From Thalassotalea sp. LPB0316 (lineage in GTDB: Bacteria > Pseudomonadota > Gammaproteobacteria > Enterobacterales > Alteromonadaceae): 64,000 nucleotides of DNA. How positions within the stretch are numbered: the stretch's first letter is position 1; the number at the start of each line of letters is the position of its first letter. Shown here piece by piece: positions 47,385-56,252 of the stretch. The position numbers and the translations under genes were made by a program. The notes below the pieces were generated by a model. That model saw only the letters and a list, made by a program, of their open reading frames with translations, made no database searches and was not told where the DNA came from. The DNA is taken from positions 186,001 through 250,000 of the forward strand of contig NZ_CP062946.1 of the NCBI RefSeq assembly GCF_014898095.1. The letters run 5' to 3'.

Positions 47385-47504
47385 TTATTGTTGGTGTGGT
47401 AAAGACAGTGCTTTATCTTCATACCAACTGATTAAGCAAGAACATATTAACAATATGAACGACGGCAATAGTGTGAGTAGAAATATACTGATAACACTGA
47501 TCAT
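47385..47504 (-). CDS. 39-aa single-span membrane microprotein (copy 1)
   Basis: Gene of 39 codons, 7 nt after the 47512-47781 gene, with AGGTGG as ribosome site. The product begins MISVISIFLLTLLPSFILLI, has one membrane span (about 3-25), the motif LISWYEDK at 24-31 and a short polar tail. About half of the residues are identical to the copy at 46632, including the whole LISWYEDK motif, with no length change. Function unknown. PspB and PspD are small membrane proteins too, but I see no clear similarity. Confidence 0.75.
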   Translation of the reverse strand: MISVISIFLLTLLPSFILLICSCLISWYEDKALSLPHQQ

Positions 47505-47511
47505 AGGCCAC

Positions 47512-47781
47512 CTATTCGATATCTACTTGCTCGCTCAACTCATCAAGCGCTTTGCTGTTCTGCGCGACTAACTCAACGCGACTAGCAGCTTGCGGTCGAT
47601 AAAAGCTACTTAGTGCTTTTTGAATATCTTGTTTGACACTTTTATTCAACGCTTGTTGTACATCATAGCTATGTTGCTGAATATAAGCGTCTGTTACATC
47701 TTTAACATCTTCCGTTTTACTGTTTGCAAAGGCAGGCAAGGCCACCATGCTCGTTACCGCTAAAAAAAATAATGTTTTCAT
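47512..47781 (-). CDS. 89-aa secreted protein of the Psp-linked family (copy 1)
   Basis: Small exported protein with signal peptide MKTLFFLAVTSMVALPAFA and an acidic helical mature part. It shares VKDVTD-x-Y-x-QQHS-x-DVQ, a DI-xx-A stretch and the C-terminal Q-x-DIE with the protein at 46760; both have exactly 89 aa. It heads pair 1 and has its own sigma-54 promoter 45 nt upstream. No known domain recognised. Confidence 0.75.
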   Translation of the reverse strand: MKTLFFLAVTSMVALPAFANSKTEDVKDVTDAYIQQHSYDVQQALNKSVKQDIQKALSSFYRPQAASRVELVAQNSKALDELSEQVDIE

Positions 47782-47825
47782 TGCGACTCTCCATTTAGGT
47801 TCTTTAGTTAAGACGCAATAACAGT

Positions 47826-47841
47826 TACAAAGGTTGTGCCA
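47826..47841 (-). promoter_or_regulatory. Sigma-54 promoter of microprotein pair 1
   Basis: Minus-strand TGGCACAACCTTTGTA: -24 TGGCAC, -12 TTGTA. The 13-bp palindrome of the other two promoters is not present upstream; only an 8-nt match, GGTCTGAC (47899-47906), is shared with the pspA upstream region. Confidence 0.75.
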
Positions 47842-47930
47842 ATGCCGAAGAAAAATGCTAACACTCTGTTAACAATAAGAATATAGTAATTATTGATAGG
47901 TCTGACCGCAGCGTTCACTTTAGTACAGGT

Positions 47931-47961
47931 AAAAAAATAGTGGTTAAAAAAACCACTATTT
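47931..47961 (-). terminator. Terminator of dusA
   Basis: AAATAGTGGTT (47935-47945) pairs perfectly with AACCACTATTT (47951-47961), followed on the minus strand by a run of T. It isolates dusA from microprotein pair 1. Confidence 0.85.
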
Positions 47962-47979
47962 AGGAAAAAAGTTAGGCGG

Positions 47980-48972
47980 TTAATCTCGTTGCAGCTGAAC
48001 CACCTTATCATAAGCTTGCTTTAATAAGTCACCGTTAGCATTTGCTTGAGAAGAGTTCTCACTCAAAAATCGTCTAAACTGCTTAGCACCTGCTAAGCCG
48101 TTACACAATCCGAGCATATGCCGAGCGACGTGCCACATCTTACCACCTTGCGCAACGTGCTGATCGATATAGCTGGCCATTTCATCAATAATTTGCTGAC
48201 GAGATTTAATGACGGTGTCAATGCCGTATAGTTGTTGATCCGCTTGGGCCAGAATATAAGGATTTTGATACACTTCTCGGCCAATCATTACACCATCAAT
48301 ATGTGCTAAGTGTGCTTGTGCTTGTTCAAATGAGGTTATACCGCCATTAATAGAAATAGCTAACTGACTAAAATCTCGTTTTATTTGATAGACTCGCTGA
48401 TAATCAAGTGGCGGTATCTCGCGATTTTGCTTAGGACTTAAACCTGACAACCACGCCTTACGAGCATGCACAATGAAGTGTTCACAGCCAGCATCTTTTA
48501 CGACATCAATAAAGCGATGGAGAAATTCATAACTGTCTTGATCATCAATGCCAATTCGAGATTTAACGGTTACCGGAATATCAACCTGTGCTTTCATCGC
48601 ATCAACACACTGCGCAACCAACGCTGGCTCAGCCATTAAGCAAGCACCAAACTTACCGTTTTGGACGCGATCTGACGGACAGCCAACATTAATATTAATC
48701 TCGTCATAGCCTTTATCTTGCGCAATTTTAGCACATTGGGCCATCGCTTTAGGATCGCTGCCACCGAGCTGCAGGACAACGGGATGCTCTTCTTCGTTAT
48801 ACCCTAGGTAGTCTCCCTTGCCAAAAATAATCGCACCTGTTGTCACCATTTCTGTATAAAGTACGGTTTGCTTACTCATTAAACGGTAAAAATAACGACA
48901 GTGTCGATCCGTCCAGTCAAGCATTGGAGCGATTGAGAGTTTGTGAGAAATAGCTTGTTTACTCAATTTCAT
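47980..48972 (-). CDS. dusA: tRNA-dihydrouridine(20/20a) synthase DusA
   Basis: FMN- and NADPH-dependent enzyme that reduces U20/U20a in the tRNA D-loop. The sequence has SIAPMLDWTDRHCRYFYR, LQLGGSDP, INVGCPSDRVQNGKFGACLM with the catalytic cysteine, and SINGGI, all DusA hallmarks. The longest frame begins at a TTG at 49005; the ATG at 48972 has AGG upstream and gives 330 aa, the normal length. Divergent from zur, as in many gammaproteobacteria. Confidence 0.95.
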   Translation of the reverse strand: MKLSKQAISHKLSIAPMLDWTDRHCRYFYRLMSKQTVLYTEMVTTGAIIFGKGDYLGYNEEEHPVVLQLGGSDPKAMAQCAKIAQDKGYDEININVGCPSDRVQNGKFGACLMAEPALVAQCVDAMKAQVDIPVTVKSRIGIDDQDSYEFLHRFIDVVKDAGCEHFIVHARKAWLSGLSPKQNREIPPLDYQRVYQIKRDFSQLAISINGGITSFEQAQAHLAHIDGVMIGREVYQNPYILAQADQQLYGIDTVIKSRQQIIDEMASYIDQHVAQGGKMWHVARHMLGLCNGLAGAKQFRRFLSENSSQANANGDLLKQAYDKVVQLQRD

Positions 48973-49192
48973 TCTAACCTTAGTAACTAAATCTACCTTG
49001 TGCAATTAGCCAGTTGAACAACACTCATGCACGGTATTAATTACGGAGATTATATCATCATTACAATAACTAAAAAGCGGATAATTACCGCGAGTCAACT
49101 AACGCAAGGCTTTGGGTAAGCGACATGACAAACGCTAGATCATTAAAAGAGGTGTGTTAAACTTGCTCTAACTCAATGAATTAAGAATACAA

Positions 49193-49639
49193 ATGAATAT
49201 TGAACATCAGCTTGCTCAAGCTAAAAAAGTGTGTGATAAACGAGGCGCTCGATTTACCGCCTTACGAGAACAGGTTTTTACGCTACTTGCTAAACACAGT
49301 AGCGCCGTTGGTGCTTACGATCTGCTTTCAGAATTGCAAGCCATTGATCCATCGGCCAAACCTGCGACTATTTATCGCGCCTTAGATTTTTTAAACCAGC
49401 AGGGCTTTGTCCACAAAATAGAGTCTATTAACGCCTTTGTGATGTGTGATCACTTTAGTGAGTGTAATCACCCTGTTCAGTTACTTATTTGTGATGAATG
49501 CGGTAATGTCGAAGAAATTCAATCGGAGAATCTAGATTTAGCCATTCGCTCAATGGCCGATGCCAGTGGTTTTAAAATCAAACATCAAGTCGTGGAGGCA
49601 CACGGTTCTTGCTCCGCCTGTCATCAAACCGATATATAA
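49193..49639 (+). CDS. zur: Zinc uptake regulator Zur (Fur family)
   Basis: 148-aa Fur-family repressor. Winged helix in the first 80 residues (KPATIYRALDFLNQQGFVHKIES) and a metal-binding dimerisation domain with C85, C91, the pair C100/C103 and the pair C140/C143. The cysteine pattern and HxSECNHP motif fit Zur rather than Fur. Divergent from dusA. No clear Zur box could be identified by eye in the gap. Confidence 0.9.
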   Translation: MNIEHQLAQAKKVCDKRGARFTALREQVFTLLAKHSSAVGAYDLLSELQAIDPSAKPATIYRALDFLNQQGFVHKIESINAFVMCDHFSECNHPVQLLICDECGNVEEIQSENLDLAIRSMADASGFKIKHQVVEAHGSCSACHQTDI

Positions 49640-49842
49640 ATAACAACATCAGATACTTGCACTACAGTAATGCACTGTGTGAAATTGTTTGAATGCAAAT
49701 CTTTTGTGGTTTTCACATTTACCGATTGCGGGTGAGTTGCTACAATGATTTTTATTGATTTATTAGTTTTTTACACTTTTTGCCGAAAAATAGCGCATAA
49801 TAAGTAAATAAGCACGACCATCGTAAAGGTTATCGAATTTTC

Positions 49843-50304
49843 ATGAATGTAGAATTTATTAATCCGTTTCTATCTTCCATGTTAAATGTCATGTCGACAA
49901 TGGCACAAATGGAATTGACACCAGAAAAGCCGAAATTAAAAGATGGTGATATCGCCAAAGGTGACGTTTCTGGTTTGATTGGTATGGTAAGCGATCAAGC
50001 CAAAGGCTCTCTGTCTATCACCTTTGAAGCGTCATTAGCCATTGCCACGATGAAAAAAATGGTTGGAGAAGGCCCTGACAAAGTCGATGAAGAAGTCATT
50101 GATTTAGTTGGTGAGATCACCAATATGGTAACGGGTGGTGCCAAGCGTATTCTAAGTGAAAAAGGTTTCGAATTTGATATGGCTACCCCAATGGTGGTAT
50201 CAGGTAAAGATCACACCATTAACCACAAGGCCGATGGGCCAGTGGTTATTATTCCGTTAAAGTCTGAATTTGGCCGTGCTTACATTGAGTTTAGCTTTGA
50301 TTAA
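49843..50304 (+). CDS. cheX: CheX-like chemotaxis phosphatase
   Basis: 153-aa protein of the CheC/CheX/FliY family, which dephosphorylates CheY-type receivers. The active-site motif E-x2-N is in LVGEITNMVTGGAK (about residues 88-101). A single-gene unit with its own terminator and no chemotaxis genes nearby. Orphan CheX proteins are common in Alteromonadales; their partner receivers are usually unknown. Confidence 0.85.
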   Translation: MNVEFINPFLSSMLNVMSTMAQMELTPEKPKLKDGDIAKGDVSGLIGMVSDQAKGSLSITFEASLAIATMKKMVGEGPDKVDEEVIDLVGEITNMVTGGAKRILSEKGFEFDMATPMVVSGKDHTINHKADGPVVIIPLKSEFGRAYIEFSFD

Positions 50305-50332
50305 CAAATGCAAGTTAAGCTAAATTCGAAAG

Positions 50333-50360
50333 AAAAAAACCTCCAATAGGAGGTTTTTTT
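50333..50360 (+). terminator. Terminator of cheX
   Basis: AAAAAACCTCC (50334-50344) pairs with GGAGGTTTTTT (50349-50359) around a 4-nt loop, with a seven-T tract. It can also act for the convergent gene on the minus strand. Confidence 0.9.
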
Positions 50361-50380
50361 ATGACTAAACTAGCAACTTA

Positions 50381-51058
50381 TTAAGTTTTATTAGCGCCAC
50401 TCTTGATAACGTGCTCATGCAATTCGTTGATCCACGCTTCTAGTTGCATTTTAATATCACCGTTGATGATCACGGCATTAGCATTTTGAAATGACTTACG
50501 ATGCTCACCTAACAATTTAGTTTCTGCCATTTTGGCTAGTACTTCACCAGTTACACTGTTGTATAACTCAAAGTAAACCGTTGCACTACCCGATTGTTTG
50601 ATTTGGTTTTTAGCACCTGAGGCGTTGTTTAAGTCAGGTTGGTAAATATCTAAGTTGATCAGCGCCGGCAATAAAACTAGCACGTCAGCGCCACTTTCTT
50701 GAACAACGGGCATGCCCATTTTAGCAAATTCAGTTTCCAACACGTTTTGGTATATTTCTTTAACATTCTCTTCAATGCCAGTGACGTCAGCCTCAGACGC
50801 CCTGCTTGCTAAGGATTTTTGCGAGCGATTGTAGTCACGACGCCAATTCTTTTTCATCTTTACATGAGGCTCAACAAATTTTACCTTAGTAAACTGACTA
50901 AAATCATACCCTTCACGAATATAAGCCAAAGAGAAATTTCCGCTTTTCACTTCTGTTAAACCGTCTTCGGTTTTTTTACCTGCATCTGCTGTGTTCGACA
51001 TCAGCAACATACTTGTTGATACGGCAACAAGCGCCGCACTCTTTAAAAACTTTAACAT
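50381..51058 (-). CDS. Secreted DUF3313-like protein, unknown function
   Basis: 225-aa protein with a signal peptide (cut near TADA-GK, residue 26). The mature part, FSLAYIREGYDFSQFTKVKFVEPHVKMKKNWRRDYNRSQ, followed by an alpha/beta region with VLVLLPALINLDIY and ATVYFELYNSVTGEVLAKMAETK, recalls DUF3313-type envelope proteins. No lipobox. Own promoter region; convergent with cheX. Family assignment tentative. Confidence 0.55.
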   Translation of the reverse strand: MLKFLKSAALVAVSTSMLLMSNTADAGKKTEDGLTEVKSGNFSLAYIREGYDFSQFTKVKFVEPHVKMKKNWRRDYNRSQKSLASRASEADVTGIEENVKEIYQNVLETEFAKMGMPVVQESGADVLVLLPALINLDIYQPDLNNASGAKNQIKQSGSATVYFELYNSVTGEVLAKMAETKLLGEHRKSFQNANAVIINGDIKMQLEAWINELHEHVIKSGANKT

Positions 51059-51247
51059 GGTAGTACCCTATTTCCTTGTTCTCTTTACAATCGATGTCAA
51101 CTAGTGATTTGAGAATTAATACACTAGCTACGAATTTTGTAGTAGTTATAGTCCTTATTACGCAGCCAATCTACACTTAGATGTGTCATAATTGTTAATA
51201 TTTATTACAGGATACATATTTATTTTTATGGGAATAAGCAGTTAGCT

Positions 51248-51673
51248 ATGATGTGGTACCAAAGAGAAATTTTAATACCTCACAAGCCTCGAGGCTTTCA
51301 TTTGATCACCAATGAGATTATTCACCAAATCCCTGAAATTGGTGAGTTGAACCTTGGTATTTTACAGTTATTTATTCAACATACTTCAGCGTCACTCACC
51401 ATTAACGAAAATGCCGATCCTACGGTAAGGCAAGATTTAGAAGCTCACTTTAATCACTATGTCCCTGAAAATTCGCCGTATTATCAACATACCTATGAAG
51501 GCAGCGATGATATGCCGGCACATATTAAAGCCAGTATTTTAGGTTCGAATGTGACGATTCCTATCAGCCAGGGCAGATTAGCCCTCGGTACATGGCAGGG
51601 TATTTATTTGGGTGAACATAGAAATCACGGAGGCAGCCGACGCATTGTGGCAACGCTGTATGGCGAGCGTTAA
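51248..51673 (+). CDS. yjbQ: YjbQ family protein (UPF0047)
   Basis: 141-aa conserved protein of the YjbQ/UPF0047 family. The hallmarks are [45 protein letters not shown] stretch ([15 protein letters not shown]) and [21 protein letters not shown]. coli YjbQ has weak thiamine-phosphate synthase activity; the true role is unclear. Single gene with terminator. Confidence 0.9.
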   Translation: MMWYQREILIPHKPRGFHLITNEIIHQIPEIGELNLGILQLFIQHTSASLTINENADPTVRQDLEAHFNHYVPENSPYYQHTYEGSDDMPAHIKASILGSNVTIPISQGRLALGTWQGIYLGEHRNHGGSRRIVATLYGER

Positions 51674-51697
51674 TTACTGCGCAATAAAAGATAAAAA

Positions 51698-51723
51698 AGC
51701 ACCAGCTTGATAACACTGGTGCT
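51698..51723. terminator. Terminator between yjbQ and btuB
   Basis: AGCACCAG (51698-51705) / CTGGTGCT (51716-51723), an 8-bp perfect stem with A-rich and T-rich flanks, shared by the two convergent genes. Confidence 0.75.
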
Positions 51724-51733
51724 CGAGTTTTAG

Positions 51734-53566
51734 TTACATTTGATAGGTTAACCCAAGGTAAAGCGCGCGATCTTGCGTGTTGTAATTAACCGCGGTTTGA
51801 TATTCCTCATCAAGCACATTCAATAACTTTACTTGCGCCGATAACGTTGAGCTTAACGCGTAATTCGCACTGAGGTTTACTAAGTGATAACTATCGAGTG
51901 TCACGGCTCCCTCTTCTCGTTTACCGTTAAACTGATAATCGACAAACAGGTCGATGCCTGCAACTGACGTTTGAAATTGATAACCGATTAATTCCTTAGC
52001 ACGTCGGGCAAGCTGTTCACCGGTTGCCTTATCTTCGGTATCAATATAACTTGCGTTGAGTTGATGTGAGCCACCAAAACCTTGATAACGAGCGGTAAAC
52101 TCGACACCATTAATATCAACTTCGTTAACATTGACCGGTTGATAGAAATAATTTTCATCCGGCTGCCAGTCAATGAGGTTATCAATTGTTGAACTAAAAA
52201 TACTGGCTGATAAATCAAATTGCTTAATGCCAGTAGTGTATATAAGCTCAGCGGTTTGCGAGGTTTCTGGCACTAAATCAGGGTTGCCTGATGAATACGG
52301 ATCGGCTGGCCAATACAAATCATTAAACGTTGGTGCTTTGAATCCCGTACCTAAATTAAGCGTTACTTTTGAGCTTTGCGTCAGCTGATAAGCCACACCA
52401 GCGTTATAGGTTGTTTCACTATCGACATGCTCAATATCGTCATAACGCATGGCTAACTCAAACGTGAGGCTATCTTTTTGATACAACCCTTGAGCAAACA
52501 CACCGTAGATATCACGTGCTGAAATCGTAAATTCTGTTGTACTAGCGAGTGACTCTTGATAAAAATCAGCCCCAAAATTCACCTGAAAATGAGGCCACAC
52601 TTGCGCGTTATTAACAATAGATAATTGATCTCTACGAGTTTCAAAGTAATTCCCATCGTTTTTTTCCACACCATTACCAAAATTCTTTGCGTAATCTCGG
52701 TTTTGACCAAGCGTCACATTTAGCGTATTTTGCACATGCCCTACTTGCCAGTTATAGCCGCTTTTGACATACCACAAATGTTGCTTAATATCGGTTTGAT
52801 CTGCCCCCCAAGCATTATCAAATTCATTTTCACCTTGAGTCGCCTGAGCTAACCATTCAAGAGTCAAATCGGTAGTTAACTGCTGCTGCCCGCGATACAC
52901 TAAAGTGTCGTATTCATAGCCGTCGTTGTCGTCTTGTACGCCCTGAAAAACATCAAAGCCTTCACTTTGTTCATGGTTAAAGCTCAATGAACTATGACCA
53001 TCACCGTGGCTAAAACCAATGCCCGCTTTAACCTGACGATAACTATCAGCGCCTAAACTGCCACCGACATAACCTTCGCCTTGCTTAAGTTCACGGGTAA
53101 AAATATTAACGACACCGCCAATCGCATCTGAGCCCCAAAACGCAGCTCTTGGTCCTTTGATAATTTCTATGCGCTCAATTAGCTCAGGCGCAATCGTTTG
53201 AATATCAGTTAACCCCAAACTTGCCGAGTTAACTCGCATGCCGTTGATTAAAAATAAAGTGTGACTAGCGTTTGCTCCACGCAAATACAAAGACGCATTT
53301 TGACCTCGTCCACCTTGACTTGAAATATCAATACCGGCAACCGTCGACAATAATTCACTCATTGATTTTGGTTGAATTTTGGCAATATCAGCTTGGCTGA
53401 TCACCACTTGATTAGCTAACTGCTCAATTAATGGATTGTCACTGCGGCTCGCCGTCACCGTGATAATTTCGTCGTCAGCCATCGCTGGCGTGCTCAGTAG
53501 CGTCGTTACAGCGAGTGCTATTGGTGATAATAAAATAGATCTTGATTTGTTATTTTGATAATTCAT
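51734..53566 (-). CDS. btuB: TonB-dependent vitamin B12 receptor BtuB
   Basis: Outer-membrane receptor for cobalamin. Signal peptide, TonB box DDEIITVTAS right after it, plug domain with MSELLSTVAGIDISSQGGRGQ and IKGPRAAFWGSDAIGGVVNIFT, then a 22-strand barrel. The start is ATG 53566 (after GGAAGAGG), giving 610 aa; the longer frame to 53656 lies inside the riboswitch. The last residue is M (LYLGLTYQM), not the usual aromatic. A cobalamin riboswitch upstream supports the substrate. Confidence 0.93.
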   Translation of the reverse strand: MNYQNNKSRSILLSPIALAVTTLLSTPAMADDEIITVTASRSDNPLIEQLANQVVISQADIAKIQPKSMSELLSTVAGIDISSQGGRGQNASLYLRGANASHTLFLINGMRVNSASLGLTDIQTIAPELIERIEIIKGPRAAFWGSDAIGGVVNIFTRELKQGEGYVGGSLGADSYRQVKAGIGFSHGDGHSSLSFNHEQSEGFDVFQGVQDDNDGYEYDTLVYRGQQQLTTDLTLEWLAQATQGENEFDNAWGADQTDIKQHLWYVKSGYNWQVGHVQNTLNVTLGQNRDYAKNFGNGVEKNDGNYFETRRDQLSIVNNAQVWPHFQVNFGADFYQESLASTTEFTISARDIYGVFAQGLYQKDSLTFELAMRYDDIEHVDSETTYNAGVAYQLTQSSKVTLNLGTGFKAPTFNDLYWPADPYSSGNPDLVPETSQTAELIYTTGIKQFDLSASIFSSTIDNLIDWQPDENYFYQPVNVNEVDINGVEFTARYQGFGGSHQLNASYIDTEDKATGEQLARRAKELIGYQFQTSVAGIDLFVDYQFNGKREEGAVTLDSYHLVNLSANYALSSTLSAQVKLLNVLDEEYQTAVNYNTQDRALYLGLTYQM

Positions 53567-53580
53567 GTTACCTCTTCCTT

Positions 53581-53715
53581 GGGCACCCTCCGTACCCTGA
53601 AATACATTTGAGTTGATGTTAATAAACACGCAGGCATTCGGACTTATGCATAGCAAATACCGCTGCGGGGGCAGTGTTGAATTCTCATCAACTTCCCCTG
53701 CATGTTCAGCGTTTA
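53581..53715 (-). promoter_or_regulatory. Cobalamin riboswitch of btuB
   Basis: On the minus strand the conserved parts appear in order: GGGGAAGTTGATGAGAATTC, then CACTGCCCCCGC, then the B12-box variant AAGTCCGAATGCCTGC (near 53630-53645). After the aptamer comes a hairpin GGGTAC/GTGCCC (53581-53597) with GGAGG in its loop, a possible expression platform. The B12 box deviates from the usual AGTCAGGATACC. Confidence 0.85.
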
Positions 53716-53732
53716 ATGTTAGCGATGATTAG

Positions 53733-54584
53733 CTAACGATATTGATCAATGTCGTGACACAATTGTGTTACGCCAGCCAATACTCTTTTTGTAAACCGAT
53801 GCAATAAATCAGCATCGGCGTGGACAAATTGTTGTTGTTTTACGGCAGGAATTTGAGACCACGGCTGCCACATTAATTGAGCTGGTATTTGATGAGTTTG
53901 CTGCTCACCTTGCCCTGTTTTGCTATGTTGCCATGGTAAAACAATCACCTCTGGCTGTTTGGCAATAACGTGCTCAATACTAATTTGTGGATAAGCGGCT
54001 AGCTGTGTCGCAAACACATTACTCGCACCACATAGCGACAATAACTGATGGGTCCATGTCGATTGATTTATTGTCATTAGCGGCTCAGGCCACATTTGAT
54101 AAAACACATTAACCGGCGTTTTGTCTTGATATTGCGCCTTTAACTGACGAAACGATAGCTCTATAGTTTGAGCAATGGCATCGCCCTGCGCTGCTCGGTT
54201 AAGTTGCTGGCCGATTCGGCGATAATCTTGGGCAACCTCAGTAATATTTTGTGGGCTACTATCAATAATTGCGATACCCAATTGCTCGAGTTTGGCTAAG
54301 TCTGCCGCTTTATTACCACCACGCCAAGCGATGACATAGTCAGGGCGCAATGCCAACACTTTCTCGATTGATAAACCATAGGCGCCACCTATGCGAGGAA
54401 TAGCTTTGGCCTGCTCAGGGTAATCAGCGTGTTCAACTGTGGCAACGATATTATCACCAAGCCCTAAATCATAAAGCATTTCAACAGTGTGTGGTGACAA
54501 GGCAACGAGTTTAAACGGTTTTGCTTGCAAAGAGCCGTGTAACAAGCCACAGAGTAACGTTATACATAAAACGCAGTGCTTCAT
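53733..54584 (-). CDS. btuF: Periplasmic cobalamin-binding protein BtuF
   Basis: Substrate-binding protein that passes B12 to BtuCD. 283 aa, signal peptide (cut near LQA-KP, residue 21), then the type III binding fold: KLVALSPHTVEMLYDLGLGDNIVA, RIGGAYGLSIEKVLALRPDYVIAW and the C-terminal half with MWPEPLMTINQSTWTHQLLSLCGASN. Last gene of the btuD-btuC-cobO-btuF unit, overlapping cobO by 1 nt. Confidence 0.92.
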   Translation of the reverse strand: MKHCVLCITLLCGLLHGSLQAKPFKLVALSPHTVEMLYDLGLGDNIVATVEHADYPEQAKAIPRIGGAYGLSIEKVLALRPDYVIAWRGGNKAADLAKLEQLGIAIIDSSPQNITEVAQDYRRIGQQLNRAAQGDAIAQTIELSFRQLKAQYQDKTPVNVFYQMWPEPLMTINQSTWTHQLLSLCGASNVFATQLAAYPQISIEHVIAKQPEVIVLPWQHSKTGQGEQQTHQIPAQLMWQPWSQIPAVKQQQFVHADADLLHRFTKRVLAGVTQLCHDIDQYR

Positions 54585-55189
54585 TAGTAATCAAAGCCCA
54601 ATTGCGCTTTGATCCCTGCATCAAACGCGTGCTTTACATTTCTCACTTCACTGACGGTGTCGGCAATCTCGATAAGTTTTCGATGAGCACCTCGCCCCGT
54701 AACAACAACATGCTGCATCGGTGGGCGATTTTGCAATACGCTGATCACCTCATCTACGTCAAGGTAGTCATAACTGAGCATGTAAGTTAACTCATCGAGT
54801 AACACCAAATCGAGATCAGGATTAGTTAGCATGGCTTTGGCTTGCTGCCAAGTTTGTTGGGCCGCTAGCGTATCGGCCGCTTTATTTTGAGTCTCCCAGG
54901 TAAAACCGGTTTCCATCACCGCAAAAGGCACACCGATGTTACTCAATAGGTTTTTCTCACCGTTATCCCACTGGCCTTTAATAAACTGCACTACACCCGC
55001 TTGCATACCATGGCCTAAGCAACGCACTACCATACCAAAGCCCGAGGTAGTTTTGCCTTTACCGTTACCGGTGATCACCTGCAAAATACCTTTCTCTTCT
55101 TGCGCTGCGGCAATGCGCTCATCAACCTTTTCTTTGAGCTTTTGCTGACGTTGTTGATGTCTTGCTTGCTGTTGGTTTTGTTCTGTCAT
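54584..55189 (-). CDS. cobO: Cob(I)alamin adenosyltransferase CobO/BtuR
   Basis: ATP:corrinoid adenosyltransferase that makes adenosylcobalamin. The 201-aa protein has P-loop GNGKGKTT at residues 41-48, GMVVRCLGHGMQAGVVQFIKGQWDNGEK and DLVLLDELTYMLSYDYLD, all typical. No de novo corrin pathway is seen nearby, so this serves salvage. Lies between btuC and btuF. Confidence 0.95.
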   Translation of the reverse strand: MTEQNQQQARHQQRQQKLKEKVDERIAAAQEEKGILQVITGNGKGKTTSGFGMVVRCLGHGMQAGVVQFIKGQWDNGEKNLLSNIGVPFAVMETGFTWETQNKAADTLAAQQTWQQAKAMLTNPDLDLVLLDELTYMLSYDYLDVDEVISVLQNRPPMQHVVVTGRGAHRKLIEIADTVSEVRNVKHAFDAGIKAQLGFDY

Positions 55190-55207
55190 CTCACTACCTA
55201 AAATAAG

Positions 55208-56248
55208 CTACTTTAAAAATGCACTGTGGTGGCGGTTATTGCGCACCAATAAAAGTAAAAAGAAGATACTGCCAATCGCCGCAGTAATAATGCCAATCGG
55301 CAATTCTTGATTAGCGATAACAACTCTTGAAAGGGTATCAACTAATATCATAAATATACCACCAACCATGGCGACAACTATGGGGTGTAAGCTAGCGCCT
55401 TGCGAGAGAAACCTTCTCACGATGTGCGGAATAATTAAGCCAACAAACCCAATACCGCCACAATTCGCGACTAGGACAGCGGTCATTAATGCGCTTAGCG
55501 CTAACATCAGCGAGCGAATTTTACTTGGATTAACGCCTAATGTTACTGCGGTTTCATCGCCTAATATCAGGCTATTTAATCGACGATAATAACCTAGCAC
55601 AATCAAGACCGTGATTAGAAAAACCGCAAAACAAAGCCCAACACTGGCCAAATTTGCCCGAGTAAAACTACCGAGTGTCCAAAACAATATCGCACTGATC
55701 GCCTGAGGATCACTAAAGTAAAGTAAAAATGAGGTCAGTGCGCTAAATAGAAACGATAACGCCACCCCAGCAAGCACTAACGTGTGCATATTAGCTTGAT
55801 ACCGAGTGAGTGCTACTAAAATAGCAATGACTGATAAACTCCCGATAAATGCGGCAATAGACATTACACTCAGTTCAACTGTTGCTAATTGACGATACAA
55901 ATCGATATCAAATATCACCATGGCCAATACCACCGCAAACGAAGCGCCAGATGAAACGCCAAACAAATAAGGGTCAGCTAATGGATTTCGAGTAACGGTT
56001 TGTAACACCATACCTGACAGCGCCAGCCCTGCACCGGCAATAAAAGCCATTAACGTGCGCGGTAAGCGCAATTGCCAAATGACTTGTGAATACATACCGG
56101 CCTGTGTGTTATCGCTAGTATCCGCAAACAAAATCGCCAATACCTCATCAAGCGGAATGTCAATTGCGCCAATAGATAAGCCTGCCAGTAATGACATCAA
56201 CGAACAAACAACAAGGCCACTAACGGTGATTTTTGCTGATATACTCAT
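55208..56248 (-). CDS. btuC: Cobalamin ABC transporter permease BtuC
   Basis: Inner-membrane permease of the FecCD/BtuC family, 346 aa with about ten spans. LRLPRTLMAFIAGAGLALSGMVLQTVTRNPLADPYLFGVSSGA and NCGGIGFVGLIIPHIVRRFL are the typical coupling and gate motifs (only quoted here as landmarks: GAGLALSGMVLQ and GFVGLIIPHIVR). Begins 4 nt after btuD. Confidence 0.93.
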   Translation of the reverse strand: MSISAKITVSGLVVCSLMSLLAGLSIGAIDIPLDEVLAILFADTSDNTQAGMYSQVIWQLRLPRTLMAFIAGAGLALSGMVLQTVTRNPLADPYLFGVSSGASFAVVLAMVIFDIDLYRQLATVELSVMSIAAFIGSLSVIAILVALTRYQANMHTLVLAGVALSFLFSALTSFLLYFSDPQAISAILFWTLGSFTRANLASVGLCFAVFLITVLIVLGYYRRLNSLILGDETAVTLGVNPSKIRSLMLALSALMTAVLVANCGGIGFVGLIIPHIVRRFLSQGASLHPIVVAMVGGIFMILVDTLSRVVIANQELPIGIITAAIGSIFFLLLLVRNNRHHSAFLK

Positions 56249-56252
56249 CTAC

